Counted from the stretch's first letter, positions 1-7,972 are shown. The stretch: DNA of 22,976 nt from Chloroflexota bacterium (GCA_022562335.1 JADFPM010000010.1:1-22976), one strand, 5' to 3'. Made by a program: numbers and translations. Notes: generated by a model from the letters alone, not told the origin.

Positions 1-134
1 GACATCTTAGACATGCGCCCAGTATAGTCGGAAGGGCAAAGGCCTGCTAGTGCGGCAAGCGACGTCATAGTCCTGAGCCAAGGCGCTCCACAATGGGAGC
101 CCTAACCTGTGTAGCCACGAAAGTTATAGAATTC

Positions 135-176
135 AGGGCACCAAAAGGACTCCTTTTTGGCACGATATTATGCCCT
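135..176. repeat. Nested inverted repeat
   Basis: The outer arms are AGGGCA (135-140) and TGCCCT (171-176). Inside is a near-perfect hairpin, CCAAAAGGA (141-149) against TCCTTTTTGG (151-160), with a one-base loop and one bulged T. The inner arm carries a run of five T. It could fold in RNA or mark the end of an upstream transcription unit outside the window. No function can be assigned. Confidence 0.5.
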
Positions 177-200
177 AAGAAGAGTCAACGGGATCAATCC

Positions 201-220
201 ACACTATTCGCCGATAGTGT
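201..220. repeat. Repeat-family element, copy 1
   Basis: A perfect inverted repeat, ACACTAT and ATAGTGT, separated by six bases (TCGCCG). Read on the minus strand it becomes TGACACTAT-CGGC-GAATAGTG, matching the copies at 15159-15179 and 17902-17922 at all 17 fixed positions. It lies about 120 bp upstream of the CoxL-type start, where it could act as an operator or activator site. The other two full copies sit between convergent genes, so a purely regulatory role is not assured. Confidence 0.7.
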
Positions 221-338
221 CACCTCGGTTCATCGATGCGCGATCAAATGCTAATATATAAAGCTACGCGGCGGGGTTGACATCGGGCTTCGCCATTCGA
301 GTCACAGATGCCGACCGTCGAACCGAGGAGGTCTAACC

Positions 339-2648
339 GTGCCTTACGTAGGCCAATCTGTCAGAAGGTTCGAAGACCCCAGATTGCTCACGGGGCAAGG
401 GTCGTATGTGGACGACATGACACTGCCGGGCCTTCTACACGCCGTCGTGCTCCGCAGCCCCCACGCCCACGCAACAATCCGCTCCATCGACGCCAGCGCT
501 GCCAGCCGCCTCGCGGGCGTAGTCGCGGTCTTCACGGCAGCCGACATCCAAGATTTGGCCGTACAAATACCGACCAGGACCAATACCGGCGCCGACGAAT
601 TCAATCCCCCTAGGCACCCCGTCCTTGCGTTAGACAAGGTATGCTACGTCGGCCAGGCCGTGGCGGTCGTCATCGCGGAAGACCTGTACACCGCAGCTGA
701 CGCTTTGGAACAGATCTCGGTGGATTACGAAATCTTGCCAGTTGTCGTAGATCCTTTCCAGGCAATGAAAGAGGGCGCGATGATCGTCCATCCCGACTTG
801 GGAAGCAATGTGTCCCTTCGGACGGTGAACGCGGGGGGCGACCTGGATGCCGCTTTTGCCCAAGCAGAGCATGTCGTACGGCAAACCTACCATGTGCAGC
901 GCCTTGCGCCCGCTCCTATGGAGCCGCGGGGAGTGATCGCAGATTATCAGTCCGAGGAGGACTTGCTAACCGTCTGGGACTCCACCCAGCATCCACACGA
1001 GGTTCGCGAACACTTAGTCCGCTTGCTGGGGAGGACCGAAAGCGGGGTCCGCGTGATCGCACCTGACGTGGGCGGCGGCTTTGGAGAAAAGGCGTCCATG
1101 TTTCCCGAGGAGGTTGTAATCCCTTACCTGGCTATCCTCCTAGGCCGGCCCATCAAATGGATCGAAAACCGTCAAGAAAATATGACGGCTTTCCATGGCC
1201 GCGGGCACAGCGTGGAGGTAGAAGCGGCCGTCAAATCCGACGGAACCATCCTCGGAATCCGGGTTAGCATCGTCGCCGATCTTGGCGCCTATTACTTCCT
1301 TTCAACCCCAACGGTGCCGGTCTTGACTACCCACCGGCTGACGGGCCCCTACCGAACTCCCGCTATGAGGGTTGAGGTGCAAGGTGTGGTCACCAACAAA
1401 CCACCTACCGGTGCCTACCGCGGCGCCGGCGGTCCGGAAGCCGCTTTCTGCATGGAGCGCACCCTCGACCTGATCGCCCACGACCTCGATCTGGACCCTG
1501 CGGAAGTAAGAAGAAGGAATTTCATTCCGCCCGACGCATTCCCGTACGACACGCCGACTGGGATCACTTACGATTCCGGTGATTACGAAACCGCCTTCAA
1601 TCGGGCGCTGGAGCTCTCGGAATACGACAGTTGGCGGGCGAGGTCCCGCCAACAATCCAAGGATGAAGATTTCTTGATCGGTGTGGGTTTGGCCACCGTA
1701 GTTAAAGGTTCTGGGGCCAAAGTCATCACCCTGAGCGAGCACTCGAGAGTAATCGTGAACCGAGCAGGAGAGGTGAGGGTTCACACCGGAGTTTCGCCCC
1801 ATGGCCAGGGTACTGAGACAATCTTTGCACAGATGACCGCGGACATGCTTGGTGTGACTCCAGCAGACGTGCAAGTGCTGCATAGCGACACTGACATTCT
1901 TCCAGAAGGAGGAGGAACAGGAGCCAGCCGGGGCCTGATCGCCGGGGGTACTTCACTGCATATGGTCCTGCAAGAGGCAGAAAAAAAGCTAAAAGCAATC
2001 GCGGCCCATCTCCTGGATTGCCCCCCAGAAGACGTGGTCCTTAAGGACGGTTCGGCTTTCAGCCAGCTAGATCCTCAAAATAATGTCCCCTTCGCTCGAC
2101 TGGCGGAGGCCGCCTACACCGAAGAACTCCTGCCTCCCGGCCACGAACCCGGTCTGGACTTCAGCGGAAGCCACACTTTGGGCAAAAGCCCCTACGCATT
2201 TGGCGCTCACGTCGCTGTGGTCGAGGTTTCCCGGGAAACTGGAGCCATCAAGATTTTGAAATACGTGGGAGTCCACGACGCGGGGAAGATCATCAATCCG
2301 ATGCTGGCGGAAGGCCAGGTCCAGGGGGCAGTCGCCCAGGGCATCGGGCAGGCTTTGTTTGAAGATATGGTCTACAGCTCTGAGGGTCAGCCATTGTCGG
2401 GCAGCTTGATGGACTACGCGCTGCCGCGAGCGGATACGATGCCAGATCTAACCTTCGACACTTTGGAGACGCTTTCCCCCATAACACCTTCAGGATTGAA
2501 GGGCATTGGGGAGCTACCGACGCTGGCCGCGCCCGCTGCCGTGGCCAACGCAGTGATGGACGCACTGTCTCAGACTGGGGTGCGCCATATCGATACGCCT
2601 TTATCCCCCGAAAAGGTGTGGCGTGCCCTCAACGAGATCAAACCCTAG
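339..2648 (+). CDS. CoxL/aldehyde oxidase-type molybdopterin subunit
   Basis: Large, molybdenum-cofactor-binding subunit of the xanthine dehydrogenase/aldehyde oxidase family (769 aa, normal length), which hydroxylates aldehydes or N-heterocycles. Visible motifs are GGGFGEK near residue 245, AYRGAGG near 360 (form II-like; form I CO dehydrogenase has AYxCSFR), GQGTET near 488, GASRG near 527 and KGIGELP near 720 with the catalytic Glu. The GTG start is fixed by GAGGAGG (325-331), 7 bases upstream. The FAD subunit (CoxM) and 2Fe-2S subunit (CoxS) normally encoded alongside are absent on both sides, so partners must come from elsewhere. A true CO dehydrogenase is unlikely; the substrate is unknown. 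Confidence 0.93.
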   Translation: MPYVGQSVRRFEDPRLLTGQGSYVDDMTLPGLLHAVVLRSPHAHATIRSIDASAASRLAGVVAVFTAADIQDLAVQIPTRTNTGADEFNPPRHPVLALDKVCYVGQAVAVVIAEDLYTAADALEQISVDYEILPVVVDPFQAMKEGAMIVHPDLGSNVSLRTVNAGGDLDAAFAQAEHVVRQTYHVQRLAPAPMEPRGVIADYQSEEDLLTVWDSTQHPHEVREHLVRLLGRTESGVRVIAPDVGGGFGEKASMFPEEVVIPYLAILLGRPIKWIENRQENMTAFHGRGHSVEVEAAVKSDGTILGIRVSIVADLGAYYFLSTPTVPVLTTHRLTGPYRTPAMRVEVQGVVTNKPPTGAYRGAGGPEAAFCMERTLDLIAHDLDLDPAEVRRRNFIPPDAFPYDTPTGITYDSGDYETAFNRALELSEYDSWRARSRQQSKDEDFLIGVGLATVVKGSGAKVITLSEHSRVIVNRAGEVRVHTGVSPHGQGTETIFAQMTADMLGVTPADVQVLHSDTDILPEGGGTGASRGLIAGGTSLHMVLQEAEKKLKAIAAHLLDCPPEDVVLKDGSAFSQLDPQNNVPFARLAEAAYTEELLPPGHEPGLDFSGSHTLGKSPYAFGAHVAVVEVSRETGAIKILKYVGVHDAGKIINPMLAEGQVQGAVAQGIGQALFEDMVYSSEGQPLSGSLMDYALPRADTMPDLTFDTLETLSPITPSGLKGIGELPTLAAPAAVANAVMDALSQTGVRHIDTPLSPEKVWRALNEIKP

Positions 2649-2759
2649 ACCACCCAGCGGCGATTTTGCCATAGCAAGCCAGACGACATTGCGTTCTTGC
2701 CGTTGGCCAAAACCGCACGTCCCCGGAACCCAAGTCACACTCTGCCACTTTCCTCGTAA

Positions 2760-3293
2760 GAGTGGCGCCTTTGTTCCAAGTCGCCCAAGGCACGACCGTT
2801 GAACCGCGCCGGACCTCTATGTGCCCAAGCCGCCGCCAAGGAGATGGTGAAACAGGGACGAGGGGGGCGAATCATCAGCATAGTGTCAACCGCCGCCGAA
2901 AACGCCAGGGTCAACGCGGCGGCCTACTGCGCATCCAAGGCAGGCAAACTACAGTTCACCCGGGTTCTCGCCCAAGAACTCGGCCAATCCAGTATCACCG
3001 CCAACGCAGTGGGGCCCGGCCTGACGCTCACCGGTTCCCCTTTGCGGCAACCCCCGTCCGAAGCATATCTGGGGGCATTACTGAAGGAGGTCCCGCTAGC
3101 CCGGCCAGGACGTCCGCGGGACATTGCCCAGGCCGTGGCATCCCTGGCCTCTCCCAGAGCAGAGTACATCACCGGCCAGGTAATTTACGCGGAAGGGGGG
3201 TTATTCAGCGGGCAAGCTTTCGGTGCAAGATTAGGGCACCAACCGCGGTGCCCGAAGATATCACCGAGTGATGCGGTGATGCGTTTTTGTTAA
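2760..3293 (+). pseudogene. 5'-truncated short-chain dehydrogenase
   Basis: The frame opens after a stop at 2757-2759 and contains only the C-terminal half of a classical SDR. It keeps the NRAGPLCAQ stretch (equivalent to the NxxG of helix 4), the catalytic Ser in SIVSTAA, the YCASK active site, the PG loop and the YITGQVIYAEGG C-terminal strand. The Rossmann GxxxGxG and NNAG segments, about 110 residues, are missing, and only about 110 bp separate this frame from the stop of the preceding gene, so this is deletion rather than a frameshift. The only possible start is TTG at 2799, with no clear ribosome-binding site. About 25 unrelated residues follow the usual family end. Without the nucleotide-binding half it should be inactive. 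Confidence 0.8.
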
Positions 3294-4189
3294 TATACCA
3301 GCGCGCCGATCACCACCACCACCACGCCCGTCACACTGAGCAGTGTCCCCGCAACCAATAGCGGGGTTATGGTCTCCAGTCGCCGCAAAAATAGATGAAC
3401 CAAAAGTAGCGTGATCAAGGGGCTGCTGGCGTTGATCGGGCTCACCACGGTCACCGGGGCCCGGCTCAAGGCCTGAAACAACGCGGCGATCGCCAGACCC
3501 TGGCAGAGCCCAGACAATCCACAGACCACTAAATATCTACCGGGCAATCTTCGCAGGCTGTTGATAACATCCCTGTAGGTCAAGGCAAACAGCAAAATGC
3601 CGCCGATGGTCAGCGCGAAGGCCGCCGTCACCAGAGGAGGCGCGACGGCAACCAATACGTGACGGCTGATGACGTCCCTGCTGGCGAAGCTGAGGGCCGC
3701 GCCTATCGCTAGTAGGTAACCCAATTTCCTTGCGTTGAGCACGCGGTCTGAAGAACCATTGGTACTTCCTGTCAGGACAACCAGAATCAGTCCGCCCACG
3801 ATCATGGGAGTGCCCAGACTCACCATGAGGTTCGGTCTCTCACCCAACAAACTGATTCCCAGGGCCAACGCGAACAACGGTTGTAGCGAAGATATTGGAG
3901 CGGCTCTGGAGGCACCAACCATGGTGATGGCGGTATTGTTGAGAACCCTGGCCACGGGATAGGCCATCGCTCCCATCAAAGCGAACCAGGCAAAGGCAAT
4001 AGGTTCAAGGGCCTTGATATCCTGGAAATTCAGGGCAAAAGCCAGACCGGTCACCAAGACCGCTCCGGTAAATACCCCTAAAAAGGTAGCCGTGGGGGCC
4101 GATACCCGTTGAGTCCCTACCCTGATAAGAACGTACCCACTGGAAAATCCGAGAGCTGCTAGAAAAGCGAAGGCCACCGCTAGTGCCAA
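3290..4189 (-). CDS. EamA/DMT-family permease
   Basis: A 299-aa inner-membrane protein of the drug/metabolite transporter superfamily with two EamA repeats and about ten hydrophobic segments. The first repeat ends near LALGISLLGERPNL, a typical family boundary, and the second covers the C-terminal half. The start is TTG at 4189: AAGGAG (4199-4204) lies nine bases upstream and no ATG, GTG or other TTG is in frame nearby. Substrate is unknown; relatives export amino acids, purines or drugs. Its stop overlaps that of the truncated SDR by four bases, tail to tail, so the SDR deletion did not reach it. Confidence 0.88.
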   Translation of the reverse strand: MALAVAFAFLAALGFSSGYVLIRVGTQRVSAPTATFLGVFTGAVLVTGLAFALNFQDIKALEPIAFAWFALMGAMAYPVARVLNNTAITMVGASRAAPISSLQPLFALALGISLLGERPNLMVSLGTPMIVGGLILVVLTGSTNGSSDRVLNARKLGYLLAIGAALSFASRDVISRHVLVAVAPPLVTAAFALTIGGILLFALTYRDVINSLRRLPGRYLVVCGLSGLCQGLAIAALFQALSRAPVTVVSPINASSPLITLLLVHLFLRRLETITPLLVAGTLLSVTGVVVVVIGALVY

Positions 4190-4290
4190 AGATAATTGCT
4201 CCTTGATTCACTGGGTGGGACCGCAGCAGGTTGGGGGAACTTGTCTAAAGAATTGGCCGCGTTTAGGGTCAAATATTCGTTGGGGCCGCA

Positions 4291-4309
4291 TGTGGGTGAA
4301 TCACTCACA
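4291..4309. promoter_or_regulatory. Operator-like palindrome
   Basis: TGTGGGTGA and TCACTCACA are separated by one A: nine-base arms with a single mismatch. Its position between divergent genes suits a regulator-binding site. The regulator is unknown and no second copy was found in the window. Confidence 0.45.
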
Positions 4310-4358
4310 CTCGACGGCCACCTCATATTACAGGATAGACAAGGCAATCGTCTCGGGG

Positions 4359-4383
4359 CACACTATGACGTGATAAAGTGACC
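4359..4383. repeat. Degenerate repeat-family element
   Basis: CACACTAT at 4359-4366, a six-base spacer, then ATA and a shifted AGTGACC. The left half is identical to copy 1 and the right half is eroded. It is in the same orientation as copy 1 and at a similar distance upstream of a plus-strand gene. Chance similarity of the right half cannot be excluded. Confidence 0.35.
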
Positions 4384-4492
4384 CAATTCAGTCGTGATCC
4401 CCGTATGTATTGCCGAAACGCCCAAAAAATAAAGCGCGATTTTTGTTCCTGCATTTAGATTAAAGCCTACGCACACCTGGACGAGTAATGTT

Positions 4493-5245
4493 ATGGATCA
4501 GATGAAGGGAATGGTTGCGATCGTCACCGGGAGCAGCAGAGGTCTGGGACGGGCGATAGCCATCGAGTACGGTCGAGAAGGCGCCACGGTGGTGGCCTGC
4601 GCCCGCCCCAAGTCACCGACCCAATTGCCGGGAACCATTGATGAGACAGCTCAGGAGATTCTTAATCACGGCGGTGAGTCGTGGGCCATAGCCTGCGACG
4701 TATCCGAGGAATTTCAGGTTGAAAGCATGGTTCGGCAGGTCATGGAGCGTTACGGGAAAATAGACGTTCTGGTTAACAACGCCGGAATCATGATCCTAGG
4801 CGAGTCATTCTTGGACATCGAACCCGTCAGGTGGGACCAGTTGATGAACGTAAACCTGCGTGGGGCTTACCTGACTTGCCGGTACGTGTTGCCTATCATG
4901 ATTGACCAAAGACGGGGCAGCATTGTCAATATCGGCTCCTTTGCGGCGTCAGATCCCAGGATAAACGGCACCGCATACTGCACCAGCAAGGCGGCGTTGC
5001 ATATGTTCAGCCAATGCCTGGCGGAGGACGTACGAGAATACAACATCGCGGTTAACATCCTCGACCCCGGCTCTATGAAAAGTGAAGGTTCATCGGTCAT
5101 CCCGTGGGCGCGCCACGATTGGGATCAACGGGTCGAACCGGAGATCGTCGGCCCTTCCGCAGTGCATCTGGCGTTAAGAGACGCCCACTCCCTCACCGGT
5201 CAGGTGGTCCTCCGTAGTGAGTTCGGTCAGACCTGGGGCGCCTAA
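4493..5245 (+). CDS. Short-chain dehydrogenase/reductase
   Basis: A complete classical SDR (250 aa), a cytoplasmic NAD(P)-dependent oxidoreductase. It has the cofactor motif TGSSRGLG (residues 12-19), a CDVS segment near 69, NNAG near 95, the catalytic Ser in NIGSFAAS near 148 and YCTSK near 162-166. The Arg of the glycine motif and lack of an acidic residue after beta-2 (ACARP) lean towards NADP(H), which is inference. No strong Shine-Dalgarno precedes ATG 4493, and ATG 4502 is an alternative giving 247 aa. It stands alone on the plus strand. Substrate is unknown. Confidence 0.9.
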   Translation: MDQMKGMVAIVTGSSRGLGRAIAIEYGREGATVVACARPKSPTQLPGTIDETAQEILNHGGESWAIACDVSEEFQVESMVRQVMERYGKIDVLVNNAGIMILGESFLDIEPVRWDQLMNVNLRGAYLTCRYVLPIMIDQRRGSIVNIGSFAASDPRINGTAYCTSKAALHMFSQCLAEDVREYNIAVNILDPGSMKSEGSSVIPWARHDWDQRVEPEIVGPSAVHLALRDAHSLTGQVVLRSEFGQTWGA

Positions 5246-5317
5246 GATTATTGGAGGCCCGATTCCAAAGCAAAATGGGTTTGGCCACGGGTTCGGCAAC
5301 AGAGGGGGTGCGGTGCG

Positions 5318-5405
5318 GACACTATTGCCAGGACGCTATCGGGCCCCGGTCCACGCGTCGCCCCCTAAGAACACGCCGGTCAGGTTCCACAGCGGGTTGA
5401 TACCC
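5318..5405 (-). pseudogene. Amidohydrolase 3'-end remnant fused to half a repeat element
   Basis: On the minus strand, 5404 to 5326 aligns with 17698-17777 inside the intact amidohydrolase (residues about 398-424). By hand I count about ten mismatches and two one-base gaps over 80 positions. Shared blocks include GTGTTCTTAGGGGG and ACGCGTGGACCGGGGCCCG. The two gaps break the frame, so LWNLTGVFLGG and RRVDRGP read in different frames. At the end of homology the sequence passes through GGC into AATAGTGTCC, the right half of the repeat element. It lies just beyond the 3' end of the dienelactone hydrolase, on the same strand. Best read as a second, mostly deleted amidohydrolase copy. Confidence 0.75.
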
Positions 5406-5466
5406 TGGCCAATCCCGACGCGATCCTGTCTTCTTCCGCCTGTTGTTGCGTAGACGGCTTCGGGCG

Positions 5467-6177
5467 CTATTCCTTGAGATGGGCTGCGAAGAACTCCAAG
5501 GTCCTGGGCCAGGCAACATCAGAAGCCTCTTTTTGGTACCGGTCACGGTTGTAGTCCATAAAGGCGTGGTCTGCATCCGGGTAACTGTAAAACTCGTGTG
5601 GTATGCCAAGGCGGGTCAACTCTGCGCCGAGCTTGGCTTGGTCTTCCGGCGAAGGATTTGTGTCGATGCCGCCAAAGTGGAAGAGAACGGGACACTTCAT
5701 GCCACCCGTCCGGTCGAATGGGCTCTGATCAGTATCTCTCCCTGGAACCATGATGTTGCCTCCGAAAAATGGGACCGCCGCTTTGAAGTGAGCGTTTGTG
5801 GAGGCTGCCAACCAGGTAGTCCGGCCGCCCTGGCAAAAGCCGGTGACGCCCAACCGTTCACGATTAACGGCTGGGTGGCTTCGTAAAAACTCCACCGTCC
5901 CGCTTATGTCGGCAATAATTCCGGGGTCGGTTATGTGCTGGCCTGCACTGGAGCCGTCGGTCAACATCTCCTCGGTGACCCGATGATACAACTCCGGCGC
6001 ACAAGCGACGTAACCCTCTTTCGCCAGTTTGTTAGCGATGTCTTGGATAAACTCGTTCACTCCCGGTCCATGCTGGCTGACCAACACCGCCGGGAAAGGT
6101 CCGGCGCCATCGGGGATACTTACATACATGCGCATGTCTGATCCGTCTACTTTGATTGTTTCCCAGGATGCTGCCAT
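5467..6177 (-). CDS. Dienelactone hydrolase family protein
   Basis: Cytoplasmic alpha/beta hydrolase (236 aa, typical length). The family triad is visible: Cys115 in GFCQGG, Asp172 in FGGIDTNP and His204 in DADHAFMDY, close to the Cys123/Asp171/His202 spacing of the Pseudomonas enzyme. Members hydrolyse dienelactones and other lactones or esters; the substrate here is unknown. The start at 6177 is supported by AGGAGGG (6182-6188). A perfect 7-bp inverted repeat (6188-6204) touches that site, so translation or transcription could be controlled there. It is the last gene of the minus-strand catabolic run, about 290 bp after the hydantoinase. Confidence 0.93.
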   Translation of the reverse strand: MAASWETIKVDGSDMRMYVSIPDGAGPFPAVLVSQHGPGVNEFIQDIANKLAKEGYVACAPELYHRVTEEMLTDGSSAGQHITDPGIIADISGTVEFLRSHPAVNRERLGVTGFCQGGRTTWLAASTNAHFKAAVPFFGGNIMVPGRDTDQSPFDRTGGMKCPVLFHFGGIDTNPSPEDQAKLGAELTRLGIPHEFYSYPDADHAFMDYNRDRYQKEASDVAWPRTLEFFAAHLKE

Positions 6178-6187
6178 TGGTCCCTCC

Positions 6188-6204
6188 TACTATTTTCAAT
6201 AGTA
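6188..6204. promoter_or_regulatory. Palindrome at the hydrolase ribosome-binding site
   Basis: TACTATT and AATAGTA around a three-base centre (TTC). It ends directly at the Shine-Dalgarno of the dienelactone hydrolase. The half-site resembles the repeat-family half-site CACTAT/ATAGTG but with a five-base rather than six-base spacer and different outer bases. It may be an operator or a small hairpin masking the ribosome-binding site. Confidence 0.45.
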
Positions 6205-6217
6205 TCCAAACCGGGTC

Positions 6218-6337
6218 CACCCGTTTGGAAATCCATCCCCTGCTCACCCCGAACCGTTCAGCGACGTCAGCTAGGGTCTCGCAACTGCCATTTCCGTGCC
6301 TAATGGCGGCGTCACAAATTGCCCCATAGCCTGCGTC
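6218..6337 (-). pseudogene. Helix-turn-helix protein remnant
   Basis: The minus-strand frame reads YGAICDAAIRHGNGS, then LADVAERFGVSRGWISKRV (the latter ending at about 6218), a well-formed helix-turn-helix of the kind found at the N-terminus of IS481-type transposases and in some DNA-binding regulators. Sequence on either side in this frame is not recognisable, and the frame continues through the dienelactone hydrolase gene out of phase. No domain follows the motif, so it is a fragment. I cannot tell a transposase from a regulator. Confidence 0.5.
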
Positions 6338-6470
6338 CTGGGGCGAACGGCCTCCAGACCAATGCAGTGGGCCGTGTAATTGAAATAGTCGGTTTGCCGC
6401 AGTCCTGTGTCGCAGGCGCCGCACAATGTTAACGGGCGCCACTCATCTGCTCCTAAGAGCGAGGGCCTCA

Positions 6471-7898
6471 CTAACAAACCGGCCGGTTGGTGACATCGGA
6501 GTCGACCTTTCGACGCAGGAACTGGCCCCCGCCCAGAGTCGCATGGAATTGTCCGTTCTCCACGGCGATCCTTCCCCGCAGGATAGTGGTTACCGGCCAG
6601 CCTTCGATTTCAAACCCGTCCCAAATGCTATAGTCGGTGATGTGGAAGTCGTCCCCGGTCAGCCGCTTTTTAATGGTTGGATCGATGAGAACGATGTCGG
6701 CATCACTTCCGGGGGCAATGACCCCTTTGCGCGGGTATAGCCCCATGATCTTGGCGGCGTTAGCCGATGTTACATCCACAAACCGCGGCAACGACATGCC
6801 ACGCTTGGAAACTCCTTCGCTGAAGGTGATCCCCATGCGGGTCTCGGCCCCGTTGTGTCCTCCCGTCACGTCGGAGATCGTTTTTCCGGCGATCTTCACA
6901 TCCCAGGATGTGCAGTACTCGTCGGTGGCCATGGTATTGAGCCCGCCTTTGACAATGCCGTCCCACAGGGCCAGCCGGTCCTCCTCCGACTTCAGTGACG
7001 GGTAGGTGTGGTACTTCATCCCGTTCTCTTCCCGGTAGTTATCGGCGTTGAAGCAGCAATAGTTGTGAAGGGTTTCCCCGTACACCGGCATCCCTTTGGC
7101 CCGGGACTCACCGATCGCTTGGATCCCCTGCCTGGCGCTGACGTGGACGAAGTAGACCGGAGAGCCGGTCCATTCGGCCACGTTCAAGACCCGGCGAAAT
7201 GATACGTCTTCGGACTCGTTACTGTGAACTAACGGCATATTCCACCACTCGGTACGCTCCTCCACGCCCAACTTTTGGTACATGTGCATCACCATGTCGT
7301 CGTCTTCGGAATGGACCAGCAACATGGCCCCGAGGCGCTGCGTCAGTTCCATCAGGTCGTGAAGGTGACCCATCCGGACCATTCTCCCTGTTCCAGCCCC
7401 GGTGGGAGGACGTACATTGGTGGTGAAGATCTTGATGGAGGCAAAGCCATCCTCGACGGCCTCCCGCACCTGCCCCAGAATGTTGGGTTGAATATCTCCC
7501 GATAGCATCAGGTGATGGGAGTAGTCGGCGTAGGACTTCCCCTGCCAAACGGATGTGCGCTCCGCGATGGCCTGGTTGATGTCGATGCCCGGATTCTGGA
7601 CGGCGAAGTCTAACAGGGTGGTGGTGCCTCCAAAGAGGGCGGCACGGCTGACCTGCTCCGGCGGAGCCGTACTTACGTTTTGGCCTTGGGCAACGAAGGG
7701 CGCGGCGATGTGGGCGTGGGGCTCAATGCCTCCGGGAACCACGATTTTTCCCGAGGCGTCGACCACCCGGCCCACCTCTTCGGTGAGGGCGCCGGGGGCC
7801 GCCACCGCTACGATCTTCTCTCCCTGAACCGCCACATCCCAGTCACCTACCCCCCAGGGGGTTACTACCTGGCCGCCTCGAATGATCAGGTCTAGCAT
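6471..7898 (-). CDS. Hydantoinase/dihydropyrimidinase family hydrolase
   Basis: Cyclic-amidohydrolase (475 aa) expected to open a cyclic imide, hydantoin or dihydropyrimidine ring in the cytoplasm with a two-metal centre. Candidate ligands follow the family spacing: His61 and His63 (GGIEPHAH), Lys156 to be carbamylated (ASIKIF), His196 (LLVHSED), His252 (FVHVSAR) and Asp326 (MATDEY). The end NAAKIMGLYPRKGVIAPGSDADI is typical. Unusual are Glu instead of Asp before HAH, and TDEYC where many members have TDHCPF, so the substrate may differ from classical enzymes. The start is fixed by GAAGGAGG a few bases upstream. It follows the amidase by 74 bp and is probably cotranscribed. Confidence 0.93.
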   Translation of the reverse strand: MLDLIIRGGQVVTPWGVGDWDVAVQGEKIVAVAAPGALTEEVGRVVDASGKIVVPGGIEPHAHIAAPFVAQGQNVSTAPPEQVSRAALFGGTTTLLDFAVQNPGIDINQAIAERTSVWQGKSYADYSHHLMLSGDIQPNILGQVREAVEDGFASIKIFTTNVRPPTGAGTGRMVRMGHLHDLMELTQRLGAMLLVHSEDDDMVMHMYQKLGVEERTEWWNMPLVHSNESEDVSFRRVLNVAEWTGSPVYFVHVSARQGIQAIGESRAKGMPVYGETLHNYCCFNADNYREENGMKYHTYPSLKSEEDRLALWDGIVKGGLNTMATDEYCTSWDVKIAGKTISDVTGGHNGAETRMGITFSEGVSKRGMSLPRFVDVTSANAAKIMGLYPRKGVIAPGSDADIVLIDPTIKKRLTGDDFHITDYSIWDGFEIEGWPVTTILRGRIAVENGQFHATLGGGQFLRRKVDSDVTNRPVC

Positions 7899-7972
7899 GA
7901 TTGTCCTCCTTCAATAGCGCTTGGGGTTGGGCGGAGCAACTGGCGGATGATTCTGAACCTGAGTTCCCATTC

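Larger units (their letters stand above)
1..338. other. Non-coding 5' region with inverted repeats and a repeat-family element
   Basis: I see no credible coding frame here; stops are frequent on both strands. It holds a nested inverted repeat (135-176), a full copy of the CACTAT-N6-ATAGTG element (201-220), an AT-rich stretch (251-262) and a TTGACA hexamer (277-282). The TTGACA has no convincing -10 at 16-18 bp. A weak alternative promoter is TTCATC (229-234) with TAATAT (252-257), spacer 17, just downstream of the element. The ribosome-binding site of the next gene, GAGGAGG, lies at 325-331. Confidence 0.6.
4190..4492. other. Divergent promoter region with two palindromic sites
   Basis: This 303-bp stretch separates the DMT permease (-) from the SDR (+). 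A short open frame at 4196-4381 has no recognisable content or ribosome-binding site, and I treat it as non-coding. It contains a 19-bp palindrome (4291-4309) and a degenerate member of the repeat family (4359-4383), whose right end lies about 110 bp upstream of the SDR start, close to the distance of copy 1 from the CoxL start. Confidence 0.6.

Noticed and set aside
277..282. TTGACA upstream of the CoxL-type gene as a promoter
   Set aside because: No acceptable -10 at 16-18 bp; kept only as a note on the region.
4196..4381. 61-codon open frame upstream of the SDR
   Set aside because: No ribosome-binding site or recognisable sequence, and it spans two palindromic sites better explained as control DNA.
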